Assembly (NCBI GenBank): GCA_037179335.1
Contig: JAKZHN010000017.1
Coordinates: forward strand, 434,001 to 498,000
Source: Cyclaneusma minus
Taxonomy: Eukaryota; Ascomycota; Leotiomycetes; Marthamycetales; Marthamycetaceae
Length of the DNA: 64,000 bases
Reading direction: 5' to 3'
Shown here: positions 1 through 12,023 of the stretch, in pieces
Layout: each line of letters opens with the position of its first letter
Numbering within the stretch: the first letter of the stretch is position 1
Translations under genes and position numbers: made by a program
The notes under the pieces: model-generated
Database searches by the model: none
What the model saw: only the letters and a program-made list of their open reading frames with translations
Told to the model about the DNA's origin: nothing

Positions 1-3000
1 AATAATAATAATAATAAAAAATCGCAAAATATTATTTTTAATTTCCAAATTATCCGCTATTTGGATTTTAATTAAAATTATTAGTTTACTAATTTTTTAT
101 AATATATAAATAAATTGGTTTAAAATCCAATCCATTAAAATTAAATAAATACCCTAAATCGAATTAAAACTTAAATTAAATAAATAATTTAAATTGGTAA
201 AAAAAAACGCTTTTAAGGTTTTTGAAATTCGGGATTATATTATTAGCATTAATAAAGTTTAAATTAGATTTATAATTATTTTTCATACTTTTAGCTTCAA
301 TGCAATAATTTTAATTTAAATAGGCTTTTTTATAATAATATTAATAATATTTTAGTTTATTTTTTTTATTATTTTGAATTTTTTTTTATTATTAAATTAC
401 AATATTTATAAAGCAGCCGGTTTTTTAAATCTTGGATAAATCCCATTGCGATTAAGCTATACCTTTATAGCCAAAAAAAATTAGCCTTAATATTATTAAT
501 CAAATTTTTTCCCTATAATAATAAAATTAATTACAAGGCTTACTGCTTATTAATACTATTAAAATTAGTTATGCATATATAAAACTTTATATTTATATAC
601 GGAATTACTAATAAATTACATTTGCTTTGCTTATTATAAATTTTTTGCTAATAAAATAAAAATCATTCGGAAATTATTAAATTATGCATTTTTGCCTATT
701 AAATCTATATATATACCTTTTATTTTTAATTAGGGTTTTTTTAAAAAAATAATTAAATATATAAAAACCTTAATTAAGGCTTATTATGGTTTTTTAATTT
801 TTCTATATTTAATCATTATATATATTATGCTTATTTTAATGATTTTTTTTATTATTATTTGCAAAATTTGCTAATTTATAATTCCCAATATATTTCTAAG
901 CTTTAAAAAATATAAATTAAAGCGAAAATCCCTTTATTATAATAATTTTATAAATTTCATAATATTAAAAAGCGAAATTAATATTTTTTAAACTTTTAAA
1001 AGCAATATTATAATTAATAACGCTCGCAATTTTAAAAAGCCTACAAATAAAAATATAAAGCTAAATAAAAATAAATAATTTATTATATATTTAAATACTT
1101 GCTTTAAAGCTAATATATTTGCTAATAAACTCCTTTATATAAAACGGCCGCTTTTATATTTTGCGTATAAAAAATCAATATACTGGCAAATTTTTCTTGC
1201 TTAAAAACCGAATCCTGCAAATATCCAAATCCTTTTTATAAAAAATATTAATTTAGCTATTATTATAATTTCCAATATCTAGCTTTTATATGATAACCGA
1301 CATTTAAAAATAATTTAAAATTAGGCAAAGCTGCTATTTTAAAACAAAATTGGATTATATTAAAATTACTATAGTTTTTTATTGCCAAATTAAACAATCC
1401 TTTTTTTACATATAATAAATTGGTTTTTTGCAAATTTTAGAAATTTTATTAATAAAAAATAAGCATTTGCAATTAATTATTTTTTGAAATTTTGGTTTAT
1501 TTTATAATGCCTAAATACAATTTTTCAATTCTAGGCCTGCTATTATAATTACCAGGCCACGCTTTCGAAAGCTTGGCAAAAAGTAATGTTTAAATATTAT
1601 ATTTTTATTTAGCATTATTTTATTCTTATCCAATATTATATATATATATATTATTAATATTATACTACCAATTTTATTAATATTATTTAAGCATATAAAG
1701 ATTTTTTTTGGCAATTTGCAATAATAATTACGAATAATCTAATAATATTTATAATTATATATTTGGATTTTGGCCATTTATAATATATTTATAAAAAAGT
1801 TTTAAATTAATATTTGTTATAGCTGGCTTAAAACAAATAATATATTTTTATAATTTATTATAATTGCCGATTATTAGTTTTTTTTAAAAAAAATCTTCCA
1901 AATCGCGGCAATTATATATTAATTTATAATTATTGGTGTAATATCCAGCTTTATAATTTTGCTATAATTTAATCAGTTTTTTCCAATACTTTATATATAC
2001 CTTTTAATTATACTAAATTTTTTTTAAATTTTATATTGAATATATTAATTTCGAAATAATAAATTAATAGCAAAATATTGGCTAGATTTTGCAAGCTTTT
2101 AAAAAATCCATTAATAGGGTTTTTTAAACCCAATGCCTATTTATAAAAATAGTGGTATTAAATTTTAAATTGCGGCAATTATATATTGGTCTATTAGTGC
2201 AAAAATAAAATTAATGTTTTAATTAATATTTAAAAGGCCTAGGAAAAAAAAGCAAAAGCAAAGCAATAAACAATTATCGATAATTTTACCGCAAGGATAT
2301 TTTTTTGGCTGGAAATAATATTTAGCTTTCTAAATAATTTATATATAATAATTTATAATTTAAATTTCTTTTTTACTAACGGATTTAAAAATACGGTATT
2401 ATAGAATTTCAAAAACGTTTATACTTTTGTAACATTTTATAAAGCTATATTTATAATTTTTTTTTGGCAAAAAAAGGGTTTGAATTATACTCGGCATATG
2501 CAAATTATTTTAAAAGCTGGATAAGTATTTAAATAACTTATATATTAATATTAAAATGCTTCGCTATTTTTATGTATTTTTTAATTATACCAATTTTTTT
2601 ATATATATTATTTTAAGCTATAATTTAAGCTAATATATTTTTATTGCCCAATTAAACCAAATTAAATAAAAGGTTAAAATTTGCTATAAAAAATAGCGCT
2701 ATATTTTAAATGCTATATTTTAATTAAATAAAAAATAGCTTTATGATTCTAGCTTATAAGCTTTAAAGCTTTATTTTTTTGTAATAAATACCGGACCCAA
2801 ATTCAAGCAAGGTAAATTGTGTATTTTCCCGTTTATATTATAAATTAATTAATTAATTAAATAATTATAATTGTTATTTAAATTTTATATTTTCTGGATA
2901 TTAATAAAAAATTCCAAAAAAAAATTCCCTTTATTTTGGGTATTTTTTGGGTATTAATTTCCTGATTTTTATTTTAAATTGTAAATATTATATGGTTTAT

Positions 3001-3589
3001 AAATATAAATATGCCTAATTTCTTGCAATATAAAAGTCAGGCATACTTGTATTTACAAATTATATAATATTTATATTTTAAAATAAAAATAAAAAATTCG
3101 ATTTATATATAATAATTTATTATTTGGAGTTTGTTTTATTAATAAATTTCAGAATATAATATTATGGGATTTTAAAAACGTTTATATTTTTATGAAATTC
3201 TATAAAGCTATATTAACAGATTTTTTTAATAAAGAAGGGATTTGGATAATGGGTTATTATAAGGTATAAATTATCCAAAAAATAGGCAGGATTTGCATTT
3301 TAAATATAATGGAAATTAGCAAATTAATTTTTTTATATTTTATATTTTAAATAATAATACCATTATGCATTATATTAATAAAAGTAATTATACCGTTATA
3401 AGAAATTATACTATTGTATATTATTATAAATGGTATATTTTTATTTAATAGTATATTTTTGCATATAATATATATTATTATTATAAGCTGGAACCATTTA
3501 TAGAAAAATACTAGCAAATATTATATACTATTTGCAAAAATATACCGTTGGGTAGAATTGTACCATTTATATTGGTACAGGATAGTACG
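1..3589. other. AT-rich gene-free block (RIP-like), left part
   Basis: Extremely AT-rich sequence with no open frame of coding character. The window begins inside an AAT run. Residual G and C sit largely in GC, GG and CC dinucleotides, and TA is very frequent, as expected of repeat DNA mutated by C-to-T changes. I could not recognise the original element. The right edge carries a transposon terminus (see 3590-3655), so this is probably the remains of one or more transposons whose left end is outside the window. Confidence 0.75.
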
Positions 3590-3655
3590 ATTTTTCAAAC
3601 GGTATTTATACGGTATTTATACGGTACGTGAAAACCCCCACTTTCCGCTAAGGTA
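3590..3655. mobile_element. Right terminus of a TIR transposon with TA target site
   Basis: The AT-rich block ends in tandem GGTATTTATAC units, then a run of C, then CTTTCCGCTAAGG followed by TA (3654-3655). The same order of subterminal GGTATTTATACGGTA, C-run and CCGCTAAGG/TA recurs at 36.70-36.76 and, more diverged, 37.30-37.38 kb. The last eight bases match the inner-to-outer terminus of the complete small element at 16.89-17.49 kb. A TA duplication fits the Tc1/mariner-pogo (Fot1-like) group. No transposase frame survives. The matching left end is not in the window. Confidence 0.6.
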
Positions 3656-4035
3656 CTTCGCAAAAGGAATACCGGGCAGGTATTCCACCCCAGGAAGTCT
3701 GAGGGAGTGGGTTTCGGCGGTTGAAGCTTCCCACTTGGACGCACTCCCCCCGAGTAACCGTTTTGCTCCTCTGCTTGAGGGTTTTTGGGCAGCACGAGGT
3801 TATGGCACGTGATTTACTTGCGTCTTGCTCGTTCCCATGGAAACCATCAGCGTCAGTGTGCCTTAAGGTGAATTCTTTGCAGAGTCTCCTCACGGCGTTG
3901 CATTGGGGAAGCGACTTGGACGATACCTCCTAAGGTAAATGAAACCACGAATTCCTTGATTGGGTGAGATCCATGACGCAATCTCGATTTTTCGAATTAG
4001 TTTTCCATCTGACACTGAAATGCTTGAGAAAGACT
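3656..4035. other. Intergenic, no gene seen
   Basis: Composition returns abruptly to about 50% GC. The short open frames here overlap on both strands and none has conserved character. The stretch lies downstream of the minus-strand gene that ends at 4036 and probably contains its 3' untranslated region. Confidence 0.5.
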
Positions 4036-6434
4036 TCATAACGCTCTACCAACAGCACTTACTCTGATACCCCCATCAACTTCCCCATTACCGTTCCCCA
4101 GCCCACCAATCCCTCCTTCTCCAACGCCCCCATCCTGCACGACCCTTCCATCATCTCTCCCCCTTGGCGTCATCCCACCACTAACCCGTAATTTCGGCCC
4201 TCTAGGCAAGCCCATACTCCCTCTCCCATTACCGCCAAACGTTCCCCTACCCACCCCTCCGCCAGCCACACCAGCAGCATTCATAATCATCGCACTCTCC
4301 CTCAAGCTCCTCGCCCTATCAGCCAGCCACTCCGCTGTCGTCCTCACCCCTCCACCACCTCCCACATTCCCCACGGGCGCAGGAACCGCAGCCCTAGGCG
4401 CCATCGGCATATCCTCCTCCTCCAACCTCAGATAGCTCAAGTCCGTCTGCTTGACCGGCGTAGGCATTACCACCGACGGCGAAGTCAGCACACTCTGGTC
4501 CGTCCAGATACTCGACTGGCTTTGATTAGCCGCATGTGTGAATTTTCCAAGCCCGCTCACCCTCTTGTCTTTCGTATCCACATCTTTCCCATCTGTCTCA
4601 TTTCTCACATCCACATCCATATTCGCTTTTTCTTCACTAGTATTTGCGCTAGGATTATAGGGATTTGCATTTAGCGCCCCGCGGGTAGGAAACGACGTCA
4701 ACGGCCTGTCAAGATTAAGATTTGCGTCTCCGTTGAGCGGCATGGCAAAACTGCGACGCAGAGAAGGTTCGCGCTGCGGTACCGCTACCTGCTCCTTAGC
4801 GGCTTTTTTGTATGGCAAGTAGGCGGCCAGGTTAATAGGCGAAGGCGTCTTCTTCAGCTCTTTTTCTATCTGACTATTCGGTACCGACAGGCCCGAACTG
4901 TCATTTCTTCGTAGCGGCAGACCATTGCCTCTTTCACTAGCAGCCCTCCCTGTCTCCACCTTTCCATCGCGACTTCTGACCGCAAGATTGCCGTTATTTT
5001 GATTGTCGGAATTTTGAGTTTGGGGATTGGTTTGGTTTTGGGCGATAGGACGCTGCGTGGTGGGGGTTGGGAAAGGCGAGACTTCAGCTGCTTTTATCCA
5101 CGAGTTCAGCGTTGGCACTTTTCGAGGCTTCGTGGGATTCCATGGCAGAACGGTCTTTTTCACCACCGATGCGCGGGCTCTCGAGGCTTCTTCGCGCATG
5201 TCCTCTATACTAGGCGACGGCTTCGGAAACAAACTCAGTTTTGCCGAATTCTGCGCAGAAGGATGGTCTGATCCGGGCGGTGCTACTTGAGTTTCCTTGT
5301 CGTCTTTCCACGTTGTCTGACTGCCTCTTGCTGCTGTTGCAGGAGACTCCGTATCAGAAATGGATCTTTTGCGATCGTCAGGGGGACGGGGACTGGGTAG
5401 ACGCTTTTCCGAACTGTAGCGCGCTCCTTCCTCTTTTCGCTGTTGTCGTCGTTTCATCTCTTTGTAGCGGTTGATATAAAAGTACATGAGTATTGAGACC
5501 AGAGAGGAGGCGATTATGCTGCCTACTATGGCGAGGGCGGCCTGGGTTGCTGTCAGAGCCGAGTTTTGCGCTTCTTGCGCTACCTGGCCTGCGGTGTTTG
5601 CGCGGCCTAAGTGACTGGTTAACTTGATGTTCATTTCGTCTTGACGAATATCTTCAACTTGATAGGGGCATTACTTGTTGCTGCAGTTGCCAAAGCATTA
5701 GCATGAAGTACTGCTGAAGAAGCCGATTCCATAACTTGTGACATGGAGGACGATATTGCAGATACAACGGAACTCGCTGATGAGACGGCTTGGGCGGCGC
5801 TCTGAGATGCTTGTTGAATCGACTGAGAAGCGCTTTGCTGGGCCTGCTGGATCGCCTGTGAGGCTGATTGGGAAGCTTCGCGGGACGCTTGAGACGCACT
5901 CTGTTGGGCTTGTTGGATGGACTGCTGTGCTGATTGTGTAGCCTGCTGGATCGACTCTGATGCGCTTCGAGAGGCCTCCGAGGAAGCAGAGGATACGCTG
6001 GAATCGCAGTCGATATTCTGTCGGAGTTCGAGGATAGGAGAAGTGGTAATGAGCGAGTTTGGTGGATGGGTGCTCGTGGATATGTCTTTGATGTGGATGT
6101 AGACGGTTGATGACCAGACTTCGATGATAGGGCCGCCGTGAGTATGTCTCTCGTTGCCCGCTCTCTCCGACACTTGCTTTTCCCGGGCGCCTAGGAGGTA
6201 CTGGCGGCAAACCTCTTTCGGCCAGTCGGAATCGCTTTCCAGCTCTTCGCCTTCCCCTTGTCGAATACAGTAACTTCGCAGAATTTGTAAAATCTCGTCC
6301 GAAGAAAAGCGATCCGATGAGTCGTTCTGCGATGCGTAATTGGTGAACCCGACATTAGACTCCGGCTCCTTAGCCACGACAGCATTAATAGCGCCCAAAC
6401 CAATTCCCAGCAGTGCCCAGCGGACAGTAACCAT
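4036..6434 (-). CDS. Secreted/type I membrane protein with Ser-Ala-Gln repeat region (776 aa, one intron)
   Basis: Two open frames overlap by four bases at 5631-5634. They are better read as exons 5675-6434 and 4036-5606 joined across a 68-nt intron (5607-5674; donor GTAATG, acceptor CTTAG, TTAAC branch-like site), which keeps the frame exactly. The start at 6434 gives a clean signal peptide (residues 1 to about 21); a start 19 codons upstream would bury it. An extracellular part has a few Cys and then about 75 residues (roughly 150-225) of repeated QSAQQSIQQAQQSASQ-type sequence, predicted helical. One membrane segment lies at about 276-297, followed by a basic stop-transfer KEMKRRQQRK. The long cytoplasmic tail is disordered (Ser/Pro/Asn, then Gly-rich). 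The layout recalls fungal surface sensors, but no family domain is recognised, so no function is assigned. Confidence 0.7.
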
Positions 6435-7909
6435 TGTGCTCTCCCAATGTAGAGAAGGTGATTGCCTGAAAATAGCAAGGCTGGGTAACAATAGGCGTCA
6501 AGTCATCATTTCATCAACAGGACAGATTCCGGAATCTCGAAAGTAGAACAACGGGCTCAGCAGATCCAGTAAAGCCAGTTACTCAAAACGAAAGGAACAG
6601 CTTCACGACCCAGCGGAGCTCAGAAGATAGAAAAAAGATTGAAAGTCGGCCAGCCGCCAGAAGAAAACGAAACCACCACGGGCAGCGACAGTCTTAACAG
6701 AACCGGTCGTTGAACGATCGCAGGCAAAATGGTCAAGACTCTGAGAAAGAAGAGGAGCATAGGCCTACCTGCGTCCTATCTACCAGATCCAGTGTAACCA
6801 CCAATCCGACGCATTGAAAACCTTTGCAGCCGCATCTAGACTGAAACCGTCGTCCTCGTGCTCCAACGTGCTCCAACGGTCGTGATAATACAACCCGACC
6901 GTTCCAATATCAGACGGAGCACGGTTGGCGAGTGTCATTTTGACCGTGCGCGGATTCTTGCCAGTGCGGAGGCATGAGGCAAGGTTGCACTCGAGACGAC
7001 ATGAGACGTGATGACCAGGTAGCTGGGGATGATCATGCGGTGGACCGTATGGGCTCTATCATGCTGGCCGGCTCGATGCGCGGCCGAGCTACAAATTGAA
7101 CATGCAATAGTTGCTGTCGTATGTGATTAGGTTGCATCGATGGTGGGAGGGAGTATCTTGAGTTGTTGATGATGGTTGATGGTTGGTGCAGACAGATTGA
7201 TGAGACGGTCGTCGATGCTCGCTTGAGTATCAGGTGGGGCAGCCACCGAATATCAACAATACGACTCCGCACCGCTGAAATGGAAGTGCAAATAGGGGAC
7301 CAGCGGAACGAGAGCCCTCAACTCCAAACCTGGGTGTACCGCGCAGGGAACCAAGGTCATATGCGGGCAACCAAGATAACCCTACCCACACGAGGTCGCA
7401 TCGTTGTACAAGAGGACCTTGCCGCTTCAGTCATTTCAGCCATCGGCAAGGAGCAAGTATCTTCAAAGTATTTTCCTTCAGATTGGTCCTATATGGTCAC
7501 AAAAGAACATAAAAGCCTCCCCAAAAACCATCCCCCGTTCGCATGAAACAAGAGTTCCTATGCTCCAATCACCCGCGAAAGAAATCCCCAGAGAAAACCC
7601 AGAACTACTTATAACAACACAGGCAAGTGCAATGCAACAGAGCGAACGAGCGACAATGACACTTGTCAAGCAGGCCATGAGAGAATCCCAAGTTATGAGA
7701 ATTTGTACCATGCAAAACAACCAATCCCGAACAGACCTCCCCAATCAATACCCATGAAAACCACCAGCACATATGATCATGTCCTCCCAACGAATGTTTT
7801 TTTTACATCCAAGTGAACACCACTCGGTCATTCGTTAGACTTTCCGTCCATGCTCGTTCCATCAATCATCCACAAAATGACAAACCACCCAACCCCGAGT
7901 CTCGGCGCT
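6435..7909. other. Intergenic, no convincing gene
   Basis: Normal GC content. Open frames of up to 127 codons exist (for example around 7163-7546) but have no domain, no signal peptide and no exon partner. The part next to 6434 should hold the promoter and 5' UTR of the membrane-protein gene. The part near 7910 should hold the 3' UTR of the GPI-protein gene. Confidence 0.4.
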
Positions 7910-8655
7910 TTACAGCAAAGCAAGCAGTCCGACCATAACCCCCACAGCGGCGACACCCCAACTCTCGCCCTGGCGCGCGGCAGCGCCTTGAAATCCCGTA
8001 ACGGACGGACTTGGCATCGGCATCATACCCGATGGAATGCCAGAGCCCGAAGGCATGGGGATCATGGTGTTAGGCGAGCTCGTGTACAGCGGTGTCATCA
8101 TGCTGGTGCTCGGCGTGGGAGGCATGTTGGTGGCCGAAGATTGTGAGATAGTCTCGGTCATCTCGCACTCGTGGCACGTCTTGGTCTCTACGACGTCGGT
8201 GACGACGGTTTCGGTGGTATCTGAGGGTGCAGGGGCGGCTGGAGGAGCGGCTGAAGGAGCTGGAGAGGCAGTCTCAGGGCAGGGAGTGACGGATGGGGTT
8301 GTTGTCTAGGGTTTTGTTAGCACGGATTTCTGGTGTCAGGAGAGATAGGTATGAAATGACGATTATATTGGGAAGTGGGGGAGGAGGCTATCAGGGAAGT
8401 ACGTACATAAGTCATCGTGCAAGGGCAAGGAAGCGTCATGGTCGTGGCTTCGGTGACTGTGTATGTCTGGCCTTGGTGGGTGAGCGTTGTGGCCTAGGGA
8501 CAGTAGGTTGTGTAGTCCGTCTCGATGACAGTCGTCCAGACAGTCCCGTTGCTCCAGCCCGGAGACGCTGTGACCATTGGGGCTGAAGCCGAGTCGGACT
8601 GCGCGAGCGCGGGGGAAGCGGCTACAACAGCCAGAGAGAGGAGGGTGAGCTTCAT
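7910..8655 (-). pseudogene. GPI-anchored cell-wall glycoprotein gene with an in-frame TAG
   Basis: Exons 8407-8655 and 7910-8305 join in phase 0 across a 101-nt intron (8306-8406; donor GTACGT, branch GCTAAC, acceptor CCCTAG). The product would be 214 codons. Residues 1-19 are a signal peptide, and an N-glycosylation site NGT lies at 36-38. A Thr/Tyr/Cys-rich segment (TDYTTYC, then QTYTVTEATTMTLPCPC) is typical of small fungal GPI wall proteins. A Pro/Ser/Ala-rich stalk follows, and the C-terminus ends in a hydrophobic GPI signal (VAAVGVMVGLLALL). Codon 54 (8494-8496) is TAG, inside the conserved Thr/Cys segment, while the frame is open on both sides. It may be a recent null allele, a sequencing error, or a bypass by an unusual 36-nt splice. 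Without splicing or readthrough the product is a 53-residue secreted stub. Confidence 0.7.
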
Positions 8656-9650
8656 CTTTGATGTGTGGTTGTTGGGAAGACCGGCAAGGAGTTTGGTGAT
8701 GTTGGAGGGTTTGGTTGGAGGGATGCAAGTGAGAAGTTGTTGAAGTGGATTGAGGTAATGACCGTGAGGGAGCCGATGCCAAAAGAATGACTGCAAGTTG
8801 GATATCGTAACGAGAGGATGAGCTGTCTGGGAACGGAACAAAGCATGCCTTTTAAGAACGCCATCAACGCGTCCAAATGCCACTGACCGCGCGGCGTCGA
8901 ATTGCTCGTCCACATGCCTGGGTTATTTTCAGCAGATGAGCAGCTTTCAGGAGAGATGAGCTGAACCGGAATGATGGGGTCGGCGACAGCGAGCGAACGC
9001 TGCGACCCAAGTGATGCGTCCGCCTTCGACGTCCAAGGAATGTTGCTTCAAATCTCCGAGTTTCTCGCGAAGCTGGAGAACCGCCTTCAGCCATGCACAT
9101 CATCGCCAAGCGGAGCTGTCGTCCGGAATGTTTCATTTCACTCCACGACCTTTCGTCACATTCCAGAACGCGTCTCAACCACAACACAATCTCCCAAAGC
9201 CAACCAGTAGTTCAAAAGCTCATTTGTATATTCCCCTAACAGGTCGTCCATTCGCGCTATCCTTGCTGACTGCCTATCCTTTCCCAGCCTTTCTTTGTGC
9301 CTCCCACCCAATCATTTTGTAAAAGTCCTGCGCTTCTCCAAATTCTCTATACCGATTGGGAGTCGCGCTTGGACGTGACAGTAGAAACTCGTATCTGTGA
9401 ACAGCGTCAAGGGTACCCTTAAAATGCCGAGATCACGGAACGCCCCTGGCATGCAATGCATCTAGATACAAAGGAAAATAAACGTGCGATCGGGAGCGGG
9501 TAGGGATGCCACGAATAGATCTTTGTAGGCCCAGACCGGGCTGATTTCTCGTCTCCGGGAAACATGTTGTGGAGAGAGAGCCTGCCTATACACACAAGCA
9601 CACCTCGATCCAGCGAGTCTGTCTATACTCAAAGATTGATCTTCCAGACT
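8656..9650. other. Intergenic, no gene seen
   Basis: This is the upstream region of the GPI-protein gene, then the downstream region of flbA. Overlapping short frames on both strands show no domain or splice partner. No promoter element could be assigned with confidence. Confidence 0.4.
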
Positions 9651-12023
9651 TCACCGGTTGGATCTGCTCACGCTGCGTTCGGGTGCTGCCGGAGGTGACA
9701 TGCTAGAGCCCGAACCCGAACCTGCATATCTCGAATGGCCGGATATCGACTCGAAGTCGTAGTTCTTGAGCGTTTGCTCGTACTTGGCACTCTTCATGAA
9801 CTTTGGAACGGAGTCCTAGGGACAGATTTAGCACAGACATTGGCGATGCAGGTGACGAAAAACTTACACTAGCCATCAACTTGAAAACTGACAACTGAGC
9901 CTCTTCGAAAAGTCTGCTAACTTCCCGCAGGCTGTCGACCAACGCACTGTCTTGTCCAACAGCCTTCGTCATGCGCGTTGCGAGCTGGTTACGCAGCATA
10001 TGGTCGATGTTGAGTTCGCATGGCGAGCCGGGGGCGAGGAAAGCATTGTAGATGCCGTATGCGGAAGCCATCGTCTCTCTGATAGCATCCAAGCCTGCGT
10101 TCGACCTTGCAGCACCAGCCTTGTTTGTTCCGCTGGCGCCTTTGATTGCAGCCCTGCAAGATTTCAAAAACTCCTCGACATCAAGGTAGAATGACAGGTT
10201 CTCCTCGCAATGGGTATCGCGCAAGTTTTCGCGGAAAAGCAGTCGTAAAGCTGGATCACTCAGAATCTTGTCCAGCTTCTGGGTGTTTGAGTCTCTGGAT
10301 ACTGCGGCCCTTGCAGCACTGGTTGATGCCTGCTCGCCGTCTGTGGACCTCTCCCGCTGGACGTTCGACGCTACGTCTTGGCCCTTCTGCGTCTGTTGGT
10401 AGATGGCGTATTTGGTTGGTTGGAACTTGGCTTCCATGGCATACGATGCCACGTGGTTCCTGTCAGGTTGAACGCATTGGATCAATCCATGCTCGATGAA
10501 TAGTGCCGCAATTTCTACGGTTTCGCGACGATCGACAGTCGAGCAACAGTCCATCAACCAATCGGTGGCAGCTTTTCCGGTAAAGGTGTATTGCACAGTC
10601 CGGGGTGGGGAACCAACTTTCCGCTCCAAAGCCATCTTTACACCAGCAATTCCGTCTTTATAGTCGCTAAGCGAATCCGAGTCTGCAGTAGTGGTGCTCG
10701 TTTTCACGTTAGGTCCATGTTGGCCTATGAAGCGCCGGAAGATAACCTCGATGGTACTACGATCAGACGAAAGCTTGTCGGTTCCTGAATCACGCTCCAG
10801 TATCACCAGCTGCATAGTGTTCCGCGGGGATGATATTAATTCCGAGATGTGTCGTTGCTGGATTCCATTCTTGGCGCAGAAGCGCTCGAGCACATGGATT
10901 CCTTTCGCTGTCAACTGCCATAGAGCTCCTTTCATGTGAAATTCCTTTGCTTGCTTGCCATCGGCTGATTCGATGAAGCGGGCGTCCAGAAACCGTTGAC
11001 ACACCGTCCGAGCCATCTCCCGCGCCATAGAAAAGGTAGTCGTGGTGGTTGTGGTCACTATACGGGACGGGTCTTTCGGATCCGGCATTCGGTTGGATTG
11101 TGAGAATTTCAGAGACCCCAGGTTGTTGATAGCCTCTTCCGACAAGAACGAGTGTTCGATTCGGGTCAAGCGAAGCCGATGTTGGGTGAGCGGAAGGCTG
11201 ACGATCAGCGTTGCAAAAAGGTCCCCGAAATCCTGTCTCGAATGTCAGCCCCGAGTCAAATCGACTCCATTATCTTGCACGTCTCAATTCTCACCCTTGT
11301 GTATGGTCTTTCATCGTCCGTCATGCGCAACAAGCGCGAAGATGTCTGATGCATTTTGGTCGGATTTTCGTTGGGCAAAACTATGGCGGGCGAGGGATTG
11401 TCCGACTTGGTACTGTCGTAAGACTGCGAGGGTGGATTGGTCTTTGCAAGAGACGCAGGAGGAGACGCGGGAGTGGACACGGTTGAGCCTGAGAGACTGC
11501 TGACGTTCCGAGAGAGCGTGGGCCGATCGTCGTTCCTGTCGAGTTGCGGAGAAGCGGCAGGCGGACTGGATACTGGGCTCGCGGAGTACCGGTTCAGACT
11601 GCTAGACGAGGCCTTGGAGCGGATGGCAGGTTCGGAGAGGCTGGCTATGGCGCTTGACGTCTTGTCTCGAGCCAATGCAGCAACACTTGCGAGCGTGAAG
11701 AGGCCCGAGCGACTGCCTCGGGTAGAGCTGGTCGACAGAGTGGACTGGCGATGCCTGGAGAAGTTGCCAGGGCGAGGGAGCGACTCGGTGGACGAAGAGG
11801 CGCTTCGTCCTGGCTGGGCAGCAGCAGCGGGAGGAGGCCGTGGGAGGGTCGACGAGGAGTCGCTGTCGACCGGCGGGAGGGATGAGTAAGGCTGGGCGTT
11901 GAGCAACGGGTCGGCGTCCTGGTGGGGTTGGGGAGCGGGAGTGCTGTGGTTGAAGTCGGTGAGGTGAGCAGCAGATGAAGTACTGGCGAGTGGAAGAGAG
12001 GCAGGTGAACTGGAGAGGGCCAT
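9651..12023 (-). CDS. flbA: Regulator of G-protein signalling, FlbA/Sst2 family (759 aa)
   Basis: RGS GTPase-activating protein that switches off heterotrimeric G-alpha. In Aspergillus FlbA opposes FadA and permits conidiation. Exons: 11274-12023, 9868-11232, 9651-9815. Residues 1-235 are a Ser/Pro-rich disordered leader. DEP-like region 1 is at about 240-365 (DERPYTRVRIETCK, then EEAINNLGSLKFSQSNRMPDP, strongly FlbA-like). A second DEP (TGKAATDWLMD) is at about 448-533. The RGS box is at about 572-720 (DPALRLLFRE, CEENLSFYLD with the key Asn, NAFLAPGSPCELNID). Intron 2 (52 nt, 9816-9867) is canonical. Intron 1 is not: the frame and family alignment require a cut between AAG and ATAATGG (11233-11273, 41 nt, AT..AG). 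The only frame-keeping GT option (11230-11273 region, 44 nt) uses a CGAG acceptor and replaces the conserved CK by Q. The call of the gene is secure; that junction is not. Confidence 0.93.

Noticed and set aside
5631..5634. Four-base ATGA-type overlap of two long frames, like an operon pair
   Set aside because: A 68-nt intron with good signals joins both frames exactly, and fungi do not use translational coupling in this way.
7163..7546. 127-codon plus-strand frame
   Set aside because: Composition looks random and no feature supports translation.
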